The notes beneath the pieces are model-generated. The model was not told where the DNA came from. It worked only from the letters and a program-made list of their open reading frames with translations, and made no database searches. A stretch of 64,000 nucleotides of DNA from Thunnus maccoyii (lineage: Eukaryota > Chordata > Actinopteri > Scombriformes > Scombridae), in the NCBI RefSeq assembly GCF_910596095.1, contig NC_056540.1, forward strand, positions 11,339,001 to 11,403,000, given 5' to 3'. The position numbers and the translations under genes were made by a program. This document shows positions 52,660-64,000 of the stretch, in pieces (within the stretch, counting starts at the first letter, position 1; the number at the start of each line of letters is the position of its first letter).

Positions 52660-53020
52660 ACACAGCTCTAGGGATATCAAACCTTGGCCCAGACTGAAAT
52701 ATCTTAACGACCATTGGATGGATTGCCATGACATTTTGGTACCGACACATTCTTTCCCTTCAGGAAAAATTGTAATAACTTCAGTGATCCCCTTACTTTT
52801 CACCATTATCAGTTCAAAACTTAAATTTCTCCAATACTTTTGTTTTTGGGCAAATATCTGCAAAACCACATTCCCATCCGCCTCAGCTGTACTTTGTGTA
52901 AAGTGCTAATTGTAAAATTATCATGCTGACACACTAAACTAAACCAAGATGGTAAACATACCATCAGCATGTTCACAATGTCATCGTTAGCAAGCTGACG
53001 TTTAACTATCATGGTAGACT
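52660..53020. repeat. Abundant teleost repeat (GACTGAAATATCTTAACGAC type)
   Basis: Begins CCCAGACTGAAATATCTTAA, then CATTGGATGGATTGCCATGA, and ends with ATCATGCTGACACACTAAAC and AACATACCATCAGCATGTTC. This block order is familiar from many fish introns. A fragment of its end seems to occur at 56100-56170. Confidence 0.65.
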
Positions 53021-53160
53021 CTTCGTCCCTTTTGAAAAGTCAGCTGAGTGTCTTTCAATGAATAAAAATACTTTTTAGTTAGATTTTCTATTTGTTTTAT
53101 AACAGAAAGAATCAATTTTATGGCATCAAAAGTTATTCTTTTCAAAATCCAAAGACCCTC

Positions 53161-53230
53161 AGTAGGGTCCAAAAGTCTGAGACCACTTTCAAGTGAATGG
53201 GAAAGTGATCTCAGACTTTTGGACCCTACT
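53161..53230. repeat. Hairpin with 30-bp arms, 10-bp loop
   Basis: Left arm 53161-53190 and right arm 53201-53230 are reverse complements with one mismatch. The arm starts AGTAGGGTCCAAAAGTCTGA. The loop is AAGTGAATGG. Confidence 0.92.
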
Positions 53231-53959
53231 TTATAGAACAACCACTTTGCTTGTAGCTTACTTTTAATGATTTCCTAGTGTATTTTCATGTGTAAGACTT
53301 CATTTGAAATTGTGGAAAATTAATAAAATATACTAACAAATGTTTCTGTCTGAAGTGGATTGCTGTGCTTTTGTTTTGAGGCAAAAGTGATCGTTTGTGA
53401 ATGAAGCCTGTGAGCACCAGAGAAGATCATCCTTTGTGTGGAACCCTTTAATTAGGACAGCAGGCCAAAAAGGGAGGAGGGCTTTATTGGGAAGAGCTCA
53501 TTAGGGAGGTGCATGGATCTGTGCTTTCTGAAAAAAGGCATCGGTCCACTGATTGGTTCTGATGAGACACGTTTTAGAAAGGCCTCTGCTCATGCAAAGA
53601 GACTACTGTTATTGCCATGACAACAGAAGCGCCCATTCAAACAAAAGAGCAATTCAGATGCTTCTGGGGTTCTGGTATGGACGCTGGTGACCCACTATGG
53701 CATGGGGTTATGCAGTCCTGGTGACAGAGCCGGCCAGCCAATGACAGAGTGAGGAGTTTTTCTCTCACTACTACACAGCCATAATGTAGCCATGTGTGAG
53801 AGCAAACGGTTGGATATTTTGAACTTTGCAAAGCTGATCTATTTCACTTTTTACAGTTTTACTGCTGTTGGGTTTCTATGAGGAACAAACACAGGGAGAA
53901 GGTTTTGTCACGTTGTACTGGATGTGCGTTTCTTGCATGTGTTAATCATTTATATTTAC

Positions 53960-54049
53960 AACCGTGAGACGATAATCACTAGGAGGACCAAGAGTCAAAG
54001 GTCTCATCTAGACATCAGTCAGTGAGAAGCCCTTTGTCAACGTCGTCAG
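53960..54049 (+). other. Candidate 5' UTR exon of the cadherin gene
   Basis: Ends in a consensus donor GTCAG/GTAAGTCTG at 54049. The next usable acceptor on this strand (TTTCTTTGCAG) ends at 56268, two bases before the cadherin ATG, so a noncoding leader exon is needed and this one fits. Its 5' limit is unknown. Confidence 0.45.
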
Positions 54050-55899
54050 GTAAGTCTGACTGCTGCATTTTTAATTCTATTTACCTTTTTAAAGTGTTAG
54101 TGTGGTGTTTGATTGTGTAGTGACAATCTCAAAAAGAACAAATGCAGTTCTCCTTAAAATATGTGTGCTTAAATCTGCAAATAAAAACTAGAAATAGGAA
54201 ATACATGTGCTGCTCTCTTTGATCCGACGTAGTAAAATATCTGCATAAGATAAAACCAACCAAAAGCCAGATTCTAACTTTATGTCTTTAAGTAGAAACA
54301 ATGGACTAGTGACAAAACCCTCATTCATATAGATTCAGGGTTCCTTAAATCCTTAAAGGGGAACTGAATCATGAATGTAAAATCAGACTTGTGTCGCAGC
54401 TTTTGTGACTTGATTTTGGACTGTTGAAGACTGAACTTGAAGATTAACTTCAGTTGTTTTTACCTCTTAAATAGATTTGTGTGAAATAAAAGGGTTCTGC
54501 TTTGTTGCTGTAGTGAAAGTAAGGCAAAATTTCAAAGACGTCCTCAGACTCAGAATTACTCATGTTATACTACATGTTGCTCCTGAGCAATTGCTGGTTT
54601 CATTGTGCTCACATTGGAAAACACGACAGATTATCCAATTTAACATCATTTTACACAGTGTAGGTCTACGTCTGCTTCTCTTACAGCAAACCTCTAGCTT
54701 TATGAGTATCAAAGTTGAAATCAACACTAAACCATGCAGGGCAGAAAACTGACACTGCTCTTCTCTCTGTACTGAGACTGCCAAGCATGTTATGGCACCT
54801 CTGGCGCCACTCCACCCAGTGATGTCACAGCAGGTGTTTTCACATGAGGCAGAACACCTGCTATAATTTGGGTGTAGACAAAGTGCAACGTGCTGTTCAG
54901 TTTCAACCCATAGAAATCAGGGCAAAATGCAGTTTTCTCCCTTTGTGATTCCCTTCAAGTAACTTCAATGTGGTTAAATTCTACCAAAAGGAATAAAAAT
55001 GTTTAATGCTTTAGAAAAAATGTCCATTCATTGATTATAGAGCACATAAATATTGTTACATTATGATAGACTTACAAAAGGTTTTCTTTGGGAAATTATA
55101 TTGTTAAACATTTTAAAATATGGAGTCATTTTTATTGCTGAAAGTCTGGGAGGTATGTACCTTTGCAACTGTAGCTAAAAAGTACACTGTGTATGTTTTT
55201 AAAATTATATAATGCTGTAGACAAGTACTGTAGTTTTGGGATCCAATATAGGATTCCTCAGGTTAGAGCAGAATCTAGACCTGTCAGATCACAAACAATA
55301 GTGAGGCAGAAAAAATATAATTTAAGTCACAAACAAGCCCGTTGTGGTTTATTGGACAACATACAGTATAAAGAATAATGCAGCAATAACGCACCTTTTC
55401 ATTTGTGAACATGACATCAGAAGTCAATATATCACATTTTATATGAAGGTTTAAAATAAAGTTTTTTATACCAAGTAAAAGTGCCACATGTAGATTGTTT
55501 CCTTTTCTATGCTATTGTGAAAGTACATATAGGCTAAGAATGTTGTACCCTGTAATTATTTCATATGAACCAGGTAATTAAAAAGTACTTATGCTGAAAT
55601 TTATTTCTATGTCCCTCCTGAACACAACATCTGTTATCCCATAATATCAATATCCCTGCGCTTCTTACCTTGTACCTACCAGTAGGTATCCAGTAAGAAC
55701 TTAATTACTACCTCGTATATAAACAATATTCACACTGTTATATGCTGGTTGTGATCTAAAACGTTTCCATAAAATGTTTTGGAACTAATAACAGTGTTGA
55801 TTTATTTCACCAAATTTTCTAAATAAGCCAAAAGATGAAAATTCCTGGATTCTCTTTTAAAATTTCATAACTAAAATAGGTTTTTTTTTACCTTTTACG

Positions 55900-56240
55900 T
55901 AGAGCTACAACTAATGATTTTCATTATTAATCAAACTGTCAATTATTGTTTCAACTAATCGTTTAGTCTGTAAAATGTAGTAAAAAATGTCCATTCAAGT
56001 CATAGTGACTTCTATAAGTTGCTTATTTTGTCCAAACAAAAGTCCTAAAACCCCAAAATATTAAACTTACAGTAACAGAAAAGCAGCAAAGCCTAAGTCA
56101 CTGTGAGCATGTTAGCATTCTGTGTCAGCCTCACAGAGTCACTAGCACTGCTGTAGACTCTTGAATGATTAACTGATTATTAAAATAGTTGCCAACTAAT
56201 TTCTGTCGATTGACCTCATAAATGAATTGATTATTGGCTA
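55900..56240. repeat. Dispersed ATTAATC-type repeat with nested fragment
   Basis: Opens AGAGCTACAACTAATGATTT and ends TAACTGATTATTAAAATAGT, with the typical TCAATTATTGTTTCAACTAA. A different repeat (GTTAGCATTCTGTGTCAGCC, 56100-56170) seems to be nested within. Confidence 0.6.
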
Positions 56241-56270
56241 TAAGAATTCTCTGTATTTTTCTTTGCAGGC

Positions 56271-57106
56271 ATGGAGGGGATCACAGGAAGCATACTACTG
56301 TTGTGTCTTATCAGCTTAACTAGCGGTGAGTATTTAGTTATTTTTATTGTAATTTTGTCATTATATCTTTGTATCACTACTTAACATTTAAATATTGTGT
56401 GTTTCTACAGCAAATAAAAGTCCTTCAATCGATACAGAAATTTATCACGTGTGCGAAGACACCCCCATAGGTATCTATGTGTAAAATACAGAAAACTGTT
56501 TTTATTTCACTTTGGTGATATTATGCCTCAGTTTACAGCAAACATTTTTATATGTTCCACTGATGTTATTTTCATAGGTGCCTATGCGTTTACTATAAAT
56601 GCATCAGACCCAGAAAATGACAGACTAACCTATAAACTCACTGGGCCCAATGCCGTACTCTTCAGTGTGAACGAAAATACTGGGGAGGTATCAGTCAAGA
56701 GGCAGCTGGATAGAGAGGTATGGTGTGATGTGGTGGAGAAACCCGTCAATTGTCACTGACTTCATTTTGGTTCTGCATGTGTGTTTTATCAATTCATTTT
56801 TTTATTCTAGAGTACTCCATCAATAGATCTTGGAGTTATTGTCTCTGATGGTTCCACTAATGTAAGTCACATTTAAGACAGCTTTAATCATCCATTCCCC
56901 ATCAATTTGTTCATTATGTTCACAGAGTGCATCATGAATTGTCTTTCAGACACCTGGAACGTTACTTATAGTAATAGATGACGCCAATGACAACAAACCT
57001 ATATTTGTGAAGGCTGAGTATGATACTGAGATCGCAGAAGTGAGTCAAACATCTTTAAATTCCTTCATTACTTAATTCTTTTAACTTTTATATAGACATG
57101 TGTGTA

Positions 57107-57148
<42 letters not shown>

Positions 57149-60100
57149 TTGTTAAATCCCCTGTATAAATTCCTTTAGTTAAACCATATACTCCAAGTCT
57201 CTGTGAGAGAAAAGCATTAATTGTGATGTCAAAATTACAACAAAACAATTGTTAATACTGAGCAGGATTATTGTGTTTGATTTCTTGGTTCTCTTCTTTT
57301 TTTCCATCCAATTTATCAGAATGCCCCAATAGGTACAACTCTATTTAAGGCGGAGGCAACTGAGGCAGACACTGGAAGCGCCTTTGTGATTAGATACAGC
57401 ATTGATGAAGTAAGTTTCTTTCTTAAATCATGTAACTCATTAATATTACATTCTGATGTTCCATGAATGTTATTAACATTATCTTTTACACGTGTTTTCT
57501 AGGTTACTCCAAGTGAAGGATTCAGTCTATTCAGAATTGTACCCTTTACTGGGGAAGTCATATTAAGAGGAAGTCTAAATTACACTGAACTGAGCACTTT
57601 CTATCGATTGAAGATTAACGCAACTGTAAGTATTATGTTTATAGATGACTTTGGGTTTTATAATTTTGTTCTTAATAATAACATTGATACCGACCTGACA
57701 GTGCTTTGCCAGGCAGCTGTTGACTAAACACAGTTTGAATGACAATGCAGCATGTGCAGTGAAACATGAGCTGATTTGAAAGTGAATATACAGTTTTCTT
57801 GCCACTTAAACCCTCTGAAGCTTTCAATAACAGCTTGTTCTCATATTTAGTATGGATTGCTAATAACGTGCAAAACCTGCCACAAGTGCAGCATCTTTAA
57901 ATAATTAAAAAAAAAAATTAATCAACTTTTAAAAATCATTGCACGAGCAAGAAAAGTGGAACTACTGGGAAAGAATCCCTTAAAGATGCCTTGATAATCA
58001 ATACTAACACATAAACATAATGTCAGGGTTCCTTGAATCTTGAAAGCAATAGTTGTAAAGAAATACCAGTTGTTAGAGCAATAGTTCTACCTCATTTGTA
58101 TGTCGCTTTGAACAAAAGCGTCTGCCAAATGAATAAGTTGAATATTTTGCTATTTGCTTTCTTGCAAAGATTATTACTACTCTCAAATCTGTCGTCAAAT
58201 ATGAAACTACAGCCAGCAAACCTTATGCTTAGCCTAGCATAAAGACTGAGAACAGGGGAAAACAGCTAGCCTGGAACTTTCCAAGGTCTAGTCAACTGTT
58301 TTGCCCTCTCTGCTAAGCTAAGCTAACCAACTCCTGTGAAAGTGGTATCAATCTTCTTGTCTGACTCTCAACAAGAAATTTAACTAGTGTATTTTAATTG
58401 CAGACTACTCCATATGGGACAGTTCACTTAAGTTAACTAATAATTAAATTTCAAGGTAGACTGAGGAGCATGCTATAACATTTACAGCCAACATTTTGGT
58501 CTGTTGAGTATTGAATTCAGCTGTTTTTACATTTACCATGATCTTAATATGAAAATCACGAGTAATTTATTTGATATTAATTATTCAATTGATACAGTGA
58601 AAAAATAGTATTTGAACAAGTCAATCAATATTTTATGTCAAAGTTCATTCTGTCTTTACTCAGTGATTATACCACCAAATGCGGAGCTAAATTTAAACAC
58701 TACTTTTTGTATTTACTAAACAACACTGTCATGCACACAGAATCAAATTTTAAAAATAATCACACTGATTTTTCAGTTTAATTGCATTTCACTTACTGGT
58801 TTTATACATTTAAGTTAATTAGAAATAAGTGTCCTGTTTATTAGTAATATCATCCATTATATTTTAACTGATATTATGATTAATCAATAATAATCACTTC
58901 ACCAATCTATAGTTATTATTGTGGCAAACAAAATCCTCTTTTACAAGAAGGACAACATTTTTGAATTTCAACAACATTGTGTGTCCCACAACAGGATGGT
59001 GGAGGCCAGTGTTATTACAACGTAACTAATTTCCAGTCAAGCTCGGTTTTTTCCTTTGTTACCGTTGTGGATGTCCCAGACCTCGACCCACAGTTCCTCG
59101 GTCTTCCCTACATTGAGAAAGTTGAAGAGAATTCTGCTCTAGTGAGTGCTGATGGATTTTAATCAGAGTGGAAAAGATGGATTCATATAAATATTCAAAG
59201 TGTGAATCAAAAGGAAATGAAAGTTTTACTACAATCTGCAGGCAGTAAGGCTGCTTAGAGTTGTTATAATGTTTATGTGTAAATAAGGAGACTTTCATCT
59301 CATTCATCTGATCAGAAAATCTCCTTTTTCTTTGGCAGGGCACTGAAGTGCTTAAAGTGACCGCCATGGACCAGGACATAGGAGTCAATGATAATATAAT
59401 CTATAGCATTGAAAGTGAGCTTCAACAATTATAACAATAATGATAAACAATAAGTTGTTTGCAGTGAGGGAGTAAGAAAGGTTTTTGTTTTCTTCCCATT
59501 GTTTGACAGATTCCACAGTAAATGGCCTGTTTAAAATCTCACCAAATAATGGCATTATATCTGTACTGTCACCAATTGACAGAGAATCCACTGGTGATAC
59601 TGTTACCCTGATTGTAAAGGTAAGCAAAATCCCTCTTGTAGATTTAAATTGATCACCTGGAATTACTGCCCTCATTGAGGATATCAAAACATGTAGACAT
59701 TGTTTATTTCAAAGCATTTATGACAAAATATTTACTGAAAAAGAAAACAACCATGAGGAGGAAGAAAAGGAATATGGGAAATGAACAAAACCTCTGGTTA
59801 TGGTGAAACTCTTCTATTCTAGGCCACTGAGTCTAAACCAAACATCCACGGGGTCGAAGCCAAGACCACTGCACATGTACAGATTAACATCATCGATGTC
59901 AACGACGAAAAGCCAGAGTTTTACAAGTGCCGAGACTCAGACGATGATCTCTCCTGTGTGAGGGCGAATAACTTCGCAGGAGAGGTCTTTGAGCACTCGC
60001 TGGGGGCTATTCCCATCAACATGACTGTCAGAGATCTGGATAAGGTACAAAAGAAACTCCACAAATGGAGAACATTCTTCAATTAAAAGGTGCATTTTCC

Positions 60101-63100
60101 TTGTAATGTATGTATAATAAGTATCCAGAATCTTTCTTGGCTTTTTCACAGGTTGCACATACTAAACTAACCCTGGAAGGGCCTGACAAGGATGTGTTTT
60201 CTGTGGAACCTCAATTTACCTCGTCAGATAGCATTGTTCAGCTTCTGGTCAAGCAGCCCCAAAAGCTGGATTTTGAAGAAAAACAGCAAATGGTTTTGCA
60301 GGTGCTGTGATAATAATATTAGTGACATCTTTTATCTTTTTCGTTGTCACATTTGTGATTTTTAAAGTGCTTTACTAGTCTGAGGTGTTTTCTGTATTGT
60401 GGTGCAGGTGATTGCTGTAGATCAAGAAAATCAAAGCTCCTCCTCCACTGCCACGGTTACTATTGAGATCAAGGACACCAATGACAACAGCCCCAAGTTC
60501 CCACAAAATACATACAAGTTGCAGGTGGCTGAACACTCTCCTGTTGGGACAATAGTGGCCAACATTACTGTAAGTCCTTTACAGCCTTGAGTTTTAATCA
60601 GACAATTTGAACTTGTATGTAAGAAACTCTTAAATACTCTTAAAACTCTTTCATAGGCAGAGGATCCTGACACGATGGATCAAGGCAACATCACCTACAG
60701 ACTTCTTCCAGAAAGCATGTATGTCTACACTTAAACCAAACTGCAGTTATTCTGGTTACTTGAATGTCAAGACACTAAACAGGCCATATCTGCTTTCCAG
60801 ACTTCTGTATTTTGATGTGGAGCCACAAACGGGTGCAGTTTATGTGAAAAACAGAACTCTGTTGGATCGTGAGGTCAGATCTCTGTATTCAGCGACTCTG
60901 CAGGCCATAGACACTGATGACAAACCCGGCACCACAGTGCTGGAGATCACCGTGACTGACATCAACGACCAGCATCCAGTCATCAACAGAGACTCTTACC
61001 TTGAGTTTGTTAAAGAGGGTGGAGAGCTTAAACTTAAGATAGAGGTAACTTCTAATTTCCTTGATTCTTTGTATCAATACATTGATAAAAACCTAAATCA
61101 CACAAATTTTTAATGAAAAATATGTGATTGCGTGTCTTAACTTTGGTAGATGGGAAAAAAAAAAGCTATTTGAAAGGCAAAACTGTGGACTAATTTTCAT
61201 GATTTTGGAGATGGAAGACGTGGACAGTAATGTTCTTCCAACATTGTGGCAACAGTTGTTTGGTGTGGAAGAACTTGACTGAATTATATACTCCTGTCTT
61301 TACTGTTTCTTCCACCTTGTCTTGTTCGGATAGGCTACTGATGCCGATGACCCCGATACGGAAAACAGCAAAATTGTGTTTGCAATTGTGCCGAGCAAGT
61401 ACAGCGATAACTTCACCATAGACCCTGACACAGGTGTGTTGACAAACAGCGGTGAACTGGACCGTGAAGCTCTGGACCCAGATATGGATGGAAGGATTGA
61501 GCTTAACATTACAGCTACTGACAAGGGTACTCCCCCCTTATCCACCATGGTCAAAGTTATCATCAATGTAGAGGTAAGTCTTGTAACCAATTATTGGTGC
61601 TTTGATGCTACTGATGCTGCCTCTACTGATGTTTCCATTTAATGCATCCCAGGACGTCAATGACAACAAGCCAGAATTTGAAGCCTCCTCTTACAAATTC
61701 TCTGTTAAAGAAGGAGTAAAAGGTCAGTATTTCACTTTGCAAAGAGCTTTCAAGTCTTCATAACTGTTGTTAAGGTATTCATTTTATTTTTCCATCCAAT
61801 CAGGTGCATTTGTGGGTTCTGTCTATGCTGAGGATTTGGACCAAACGACAGACTTTAACCGCATCTCTTTCAGGATCATTGAGGGAAGCTTTGGCAGTTT
61901 TATCATTCGCACCTTTGCAGAGGAGAGGGGTTACAGGGGGAACATCACCGTGGACCCAGACATTGAGCTGGACTATGAGAGCAATCGCAAGCACTTCAAG
62001 CTGCGGGTGGAGGCCACAGATCTGGAGCAGAAAACAGCTGTAAAGGACGTGGAGGTGGAAGTGTTGGACGTGAATGATGAGAGGCCCGAGTTCAAGCCGC
62101 CTTCGCCTGTTGTGAAAGTGAAAGAGAACACCACCATCAGCGAGGCTATTGGGAATTTCACAGCGCAGGACAAAGACGGGAACCACTCACTGATCTACGA
62201 GCTGGAATCCATCAATTGTAGATGCAACGGCTCTCTGGCACCTTGCGACTATGTTATCCTGGAACCGACAGGGGAAGTGAGACTCAACCCGGAGCACGTG
62301 TTGGATTATGAGCTATGTGACCAGGTGTGGGTGGAGGCTCAGGTGGTAGACAAGCACACAGAGAAAGGAGAGAACAACAGTGTCAAACCAGGTCAGCACT
62401 GGGTTATTTACAGATAACAAAAACATTAGAGCATCAAGTATAATCAGTGAAAGCATGAAAATACTCAAATACAGACCTACAAACACACATCCCACACACA
62501 AGCTGTTTCACTGTTTTTCTTCGGATCATTTCAGAACGAATGGAGATCATCATCGAAGACATCAATGACAACACTCCAGAATTTATCTACTCAGATTCTG
62601 TGTATGGTGAGTGTATATCTGAAATTGTAAGTAACATTTTTCAGTTTCCAACCTTGTGACACCTTGCACTTGCATATCTCTCTTTTTACACATTTTATTT
62701 TAATAATGTTTTGTCCTGTGAAAAAATCCAGGAATTCTCAAGAAAAAACAAACAAACAAACAAACAAAAAACTAATTAGAGGATTATGCCAAAGCAATCT
62801 TAGCTCATGGTCCACTTACAAACTTTTAATCGTATCACATGACCTTCATCATTGGATGGAGTTTGCTCAGTTGTCATAGAGAAAGATCTGTTGATGTGCT
62901 ATAATGTTATATAATAATAATTATTAAAAACACACACACACAAAAGATAGTTCTGTTTATATGTTTTTTCCCCCTGTCCTATAAATTGTCTGGTGACCCC
63001 TCACACTAATCTTGGGAGGGTCCCAAACCGCTGATCTAAAGTGACACTAGTCAAATTTACAAGAAATTCTCTTCTGAGCAAGTCATTTAAATAAATAAAC

Positions 63101-64000
63101 TTTTTCTTTTTGAACAGGTGTAAAAATCATACAACTTTGGGGCTGAATTTCATCATTTTTGTCACTTTGACTGTTTTGAGAACATAATAATCTAAGATTT
63201 ATTCCACTAAATTTAAAGTTTAATAATGTTTTTCCTTCTTTTGGAATTAAGTTGTGGTGTCAGAAAGTGCAAGTAAGGGGACATCGGTTGCAGGAGTCAC
63301 TGTGAGTATGAGTGAAATGCAAATGCCTGACATGATTTCAGCTTGTCATTGATATACTGTACGTGACATGATGTCTGGACATTCTGCTCGTGTCTCTTGC
63401 TGCTCTCAGGCTACAGACCGTGACTCTGGAGTAAATAAGCAGATTGAGTTTAAAGTAACATCAGTGCTCTTTGAAAATACCATGAATCAAACAACTACCC
63501 AGAGGATGCTGTTTGAGGCCGTCACCACACAGCAGAGGGATGTTTATGTCGGGATTATTCAGTGAGTACAAAGTCATCCATCAGCATCATGCTGCCATAA
63601 CTCATTCTGGTCTAAACACATGTTTATGTTTTCTCACGAGCTTTGCTGTTTACTGCTGCACTCATGGTTTCTCCACATTCACACAGAACTACTGAAGTGC
63701 TTGACCTGGAGCTAAAAGGGAAGTATTTGGTAACAGTTAGTGCAACTGATACTGGTGACCTCTCCACCAACACTGTACTGGAGGTGAGTGACTGAAATCA
63801 TGCAGCTGAAAACAGCAGGCGGACAGTAAGACTGCACCTTTTGTCAATATTTCTGTTCTTTCTATATTGCAGATTTTCACAGTTGACAAATCGTATAAAG
63901 TTGTACTTCGATTTGTATCAACCCAAGCTGAAGTTGAAAAAAACCTGGGTACCATCATCAGGTACATATCTTCATGCTATACTGTAAATTAGTAACCTGG
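56271..64000 (+). CDS. cdhr2: Cadherin-related family member 2-like, N-terminal part (partial)
   Basis: Microvillar (brush-border) protocadherin of the intermicrovillar adhesion complex in its human counterpart. Twenty-three exons up to the right edge, frame continuous: 56271-56325, 56411-56470, 56578-56717, 56811-56861, 56950-57039, 57320-57409, 57503-57625, 58995-59141, 59339-59414, 59510-59619, 59823-60044, 60152-60301, 60408-60569, 60657-60718, 60801-61044, 61334-61573, 61653-61722, 61804-62391, 62535-62606, 63252-63301, 63410-63561, 63687-63783 and 63873-63961, about 1028 residues. It opens with a signal peptide (GSILLLCLISLTS). Eight inter-domain calcium linkers are readable: DDANDNKP, VDVPDLDP (degenerate), IDVNDEKP, KDTNDNSP, TDINDQHP, EDVNDNKP, LDVNDERP and EDINDNTP, implying nine EC repeats as in human CDHR2. 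The last exon (VDKSYKVVLRFVST) starts the membrane-proximal region. The membrane segment and tail lie outside. Adjacent rnf44 matches human synteny. Confidence 0.88.
57108..57150. repeat. (TG)n microsatellite in a cadherin intron
   Basis: About 17 uninterrupted TG units after two TATG units. Confidence 0.92.
57630..58990. other. Cadherin intron 7, repeat-bearing
   Basis: The largest cadherin intron in view (1.37 kb). It contains an inverted copy of the GCTAAGCTAAGCTAA repeat (58130-58380). The rest is AT-rich with nothing recognised. Confidence 0.6.
58130..58380. repeat. Dispersed teleost repeat with GCTAAGCTAAGCTAA core, copy 3
   Basis: AGCATAAAGACTGAGAACAG, AAACAGCTAGCCTGGAAC and then GCTAAGCTAAGCTAACC; mostly the opposite orientation to the copies at 3560 and 31600, with a duplicated core. 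Confidence 0.65.
62744..62772. repeat. (AAAC)n microsatellite
   Basis: Six AAAC-type units in a cadherin intron. Confidence 0.9.

Larger units (their letters stand above)
47765..53960. other. rnf44-cadherin intergenic region
   Basis: Six kilobases with no confident gene. It holds a dispersed repeat (48109-48440), an AT microsatellite (48750-48785), an abundant teleost repeat (52660-53020) and a hairpin (53161-53230). A moderately GC-rich stretch at about 50000-50460, with a minus-strand donor CAG/GTAACT near 50090, might be an alternative rnf44 promoter. Confidence 0.5.

Noticed and set aside
61800-62186. Minus-strand frame of 128 codons in the cadherin region
   Set aside because: Antisense shadow of the large cadherin exon 61804-62391.

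Overview
The window is vertebrate nuclear DNA, almost certainly from a spiny-rayed (percomorph-like) teleost. The evidence is compact multi-exon genes with GT-AG introns, AT-rich spacers, teleost-type repeats (L2-like and I/Nimb-like LINE fragments, Tc1, hAT-derived miniature elements, a Ty3/gypsy remnant), and a gene set matching human 5q35.2. There is no operon, CRISPR array or prokaryotic signal. Gene models were built by reading splice sites by eye. Exon ends are given where the frame is continuous across the junction.

Layout: (1) 1-925, minus strand: 5' part of a dopamine D1-type receptor, cut by the window edge, with a likely upstream noncoding exon at about 1604-1945. (2) 5455-6924, minus: a four-exon short-chain four-helix cytokine of the IL-4/IL-13 type, with a TATA box and an AU-rich 3' end. 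(3) 14098-16564, minus: a NEK-family protein kinase gene with an internal stop and a frameshift. (4) 17570-19410: the 3' half of an RNase H-bearing LINE. (5) 19527-23338, plus: pin4, whose second intron holds a hAT-type and a Tc1-type element. (6) 25373-34836, plus: faf2, complete at 445 codons. (7) 40126-45727, minus: rnf44, convergent with faf2, with about 4 kb of 3' flank that looks like 3' UTR and a likely noncoding first exon near 47.5 kb. (8) 56271 to the right edge, plus: the first 23 exons of a cdhr2-like cadherin, with a likely 5' UTR exon ending at 54049.

The genes do not form one pathway. They are a conserved neighbourhood: DRD1, FAF2, RNF44 and CDHR2 lie in the same part of human chromosome 5. 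The cytokine, the kinase and pin4 are additional here. FAF2 (ER-associated degradation) and RNF44 (RING E3) are both ubiquitin-system proteins, but proximity does not prove joint action.

Most of the rest is intronic and intergenic repeat. The items most worth checking are the cytokine, the broken kinase, a serine-to-threonine change in the receptor's ligand pocket, several transposons with readable ends and target-site duplications, a repeated TAACGTTA-type motif at the 5' ends of faf2 and rnf44, and a 30-bp-arm hairpin at 53.16 kb.
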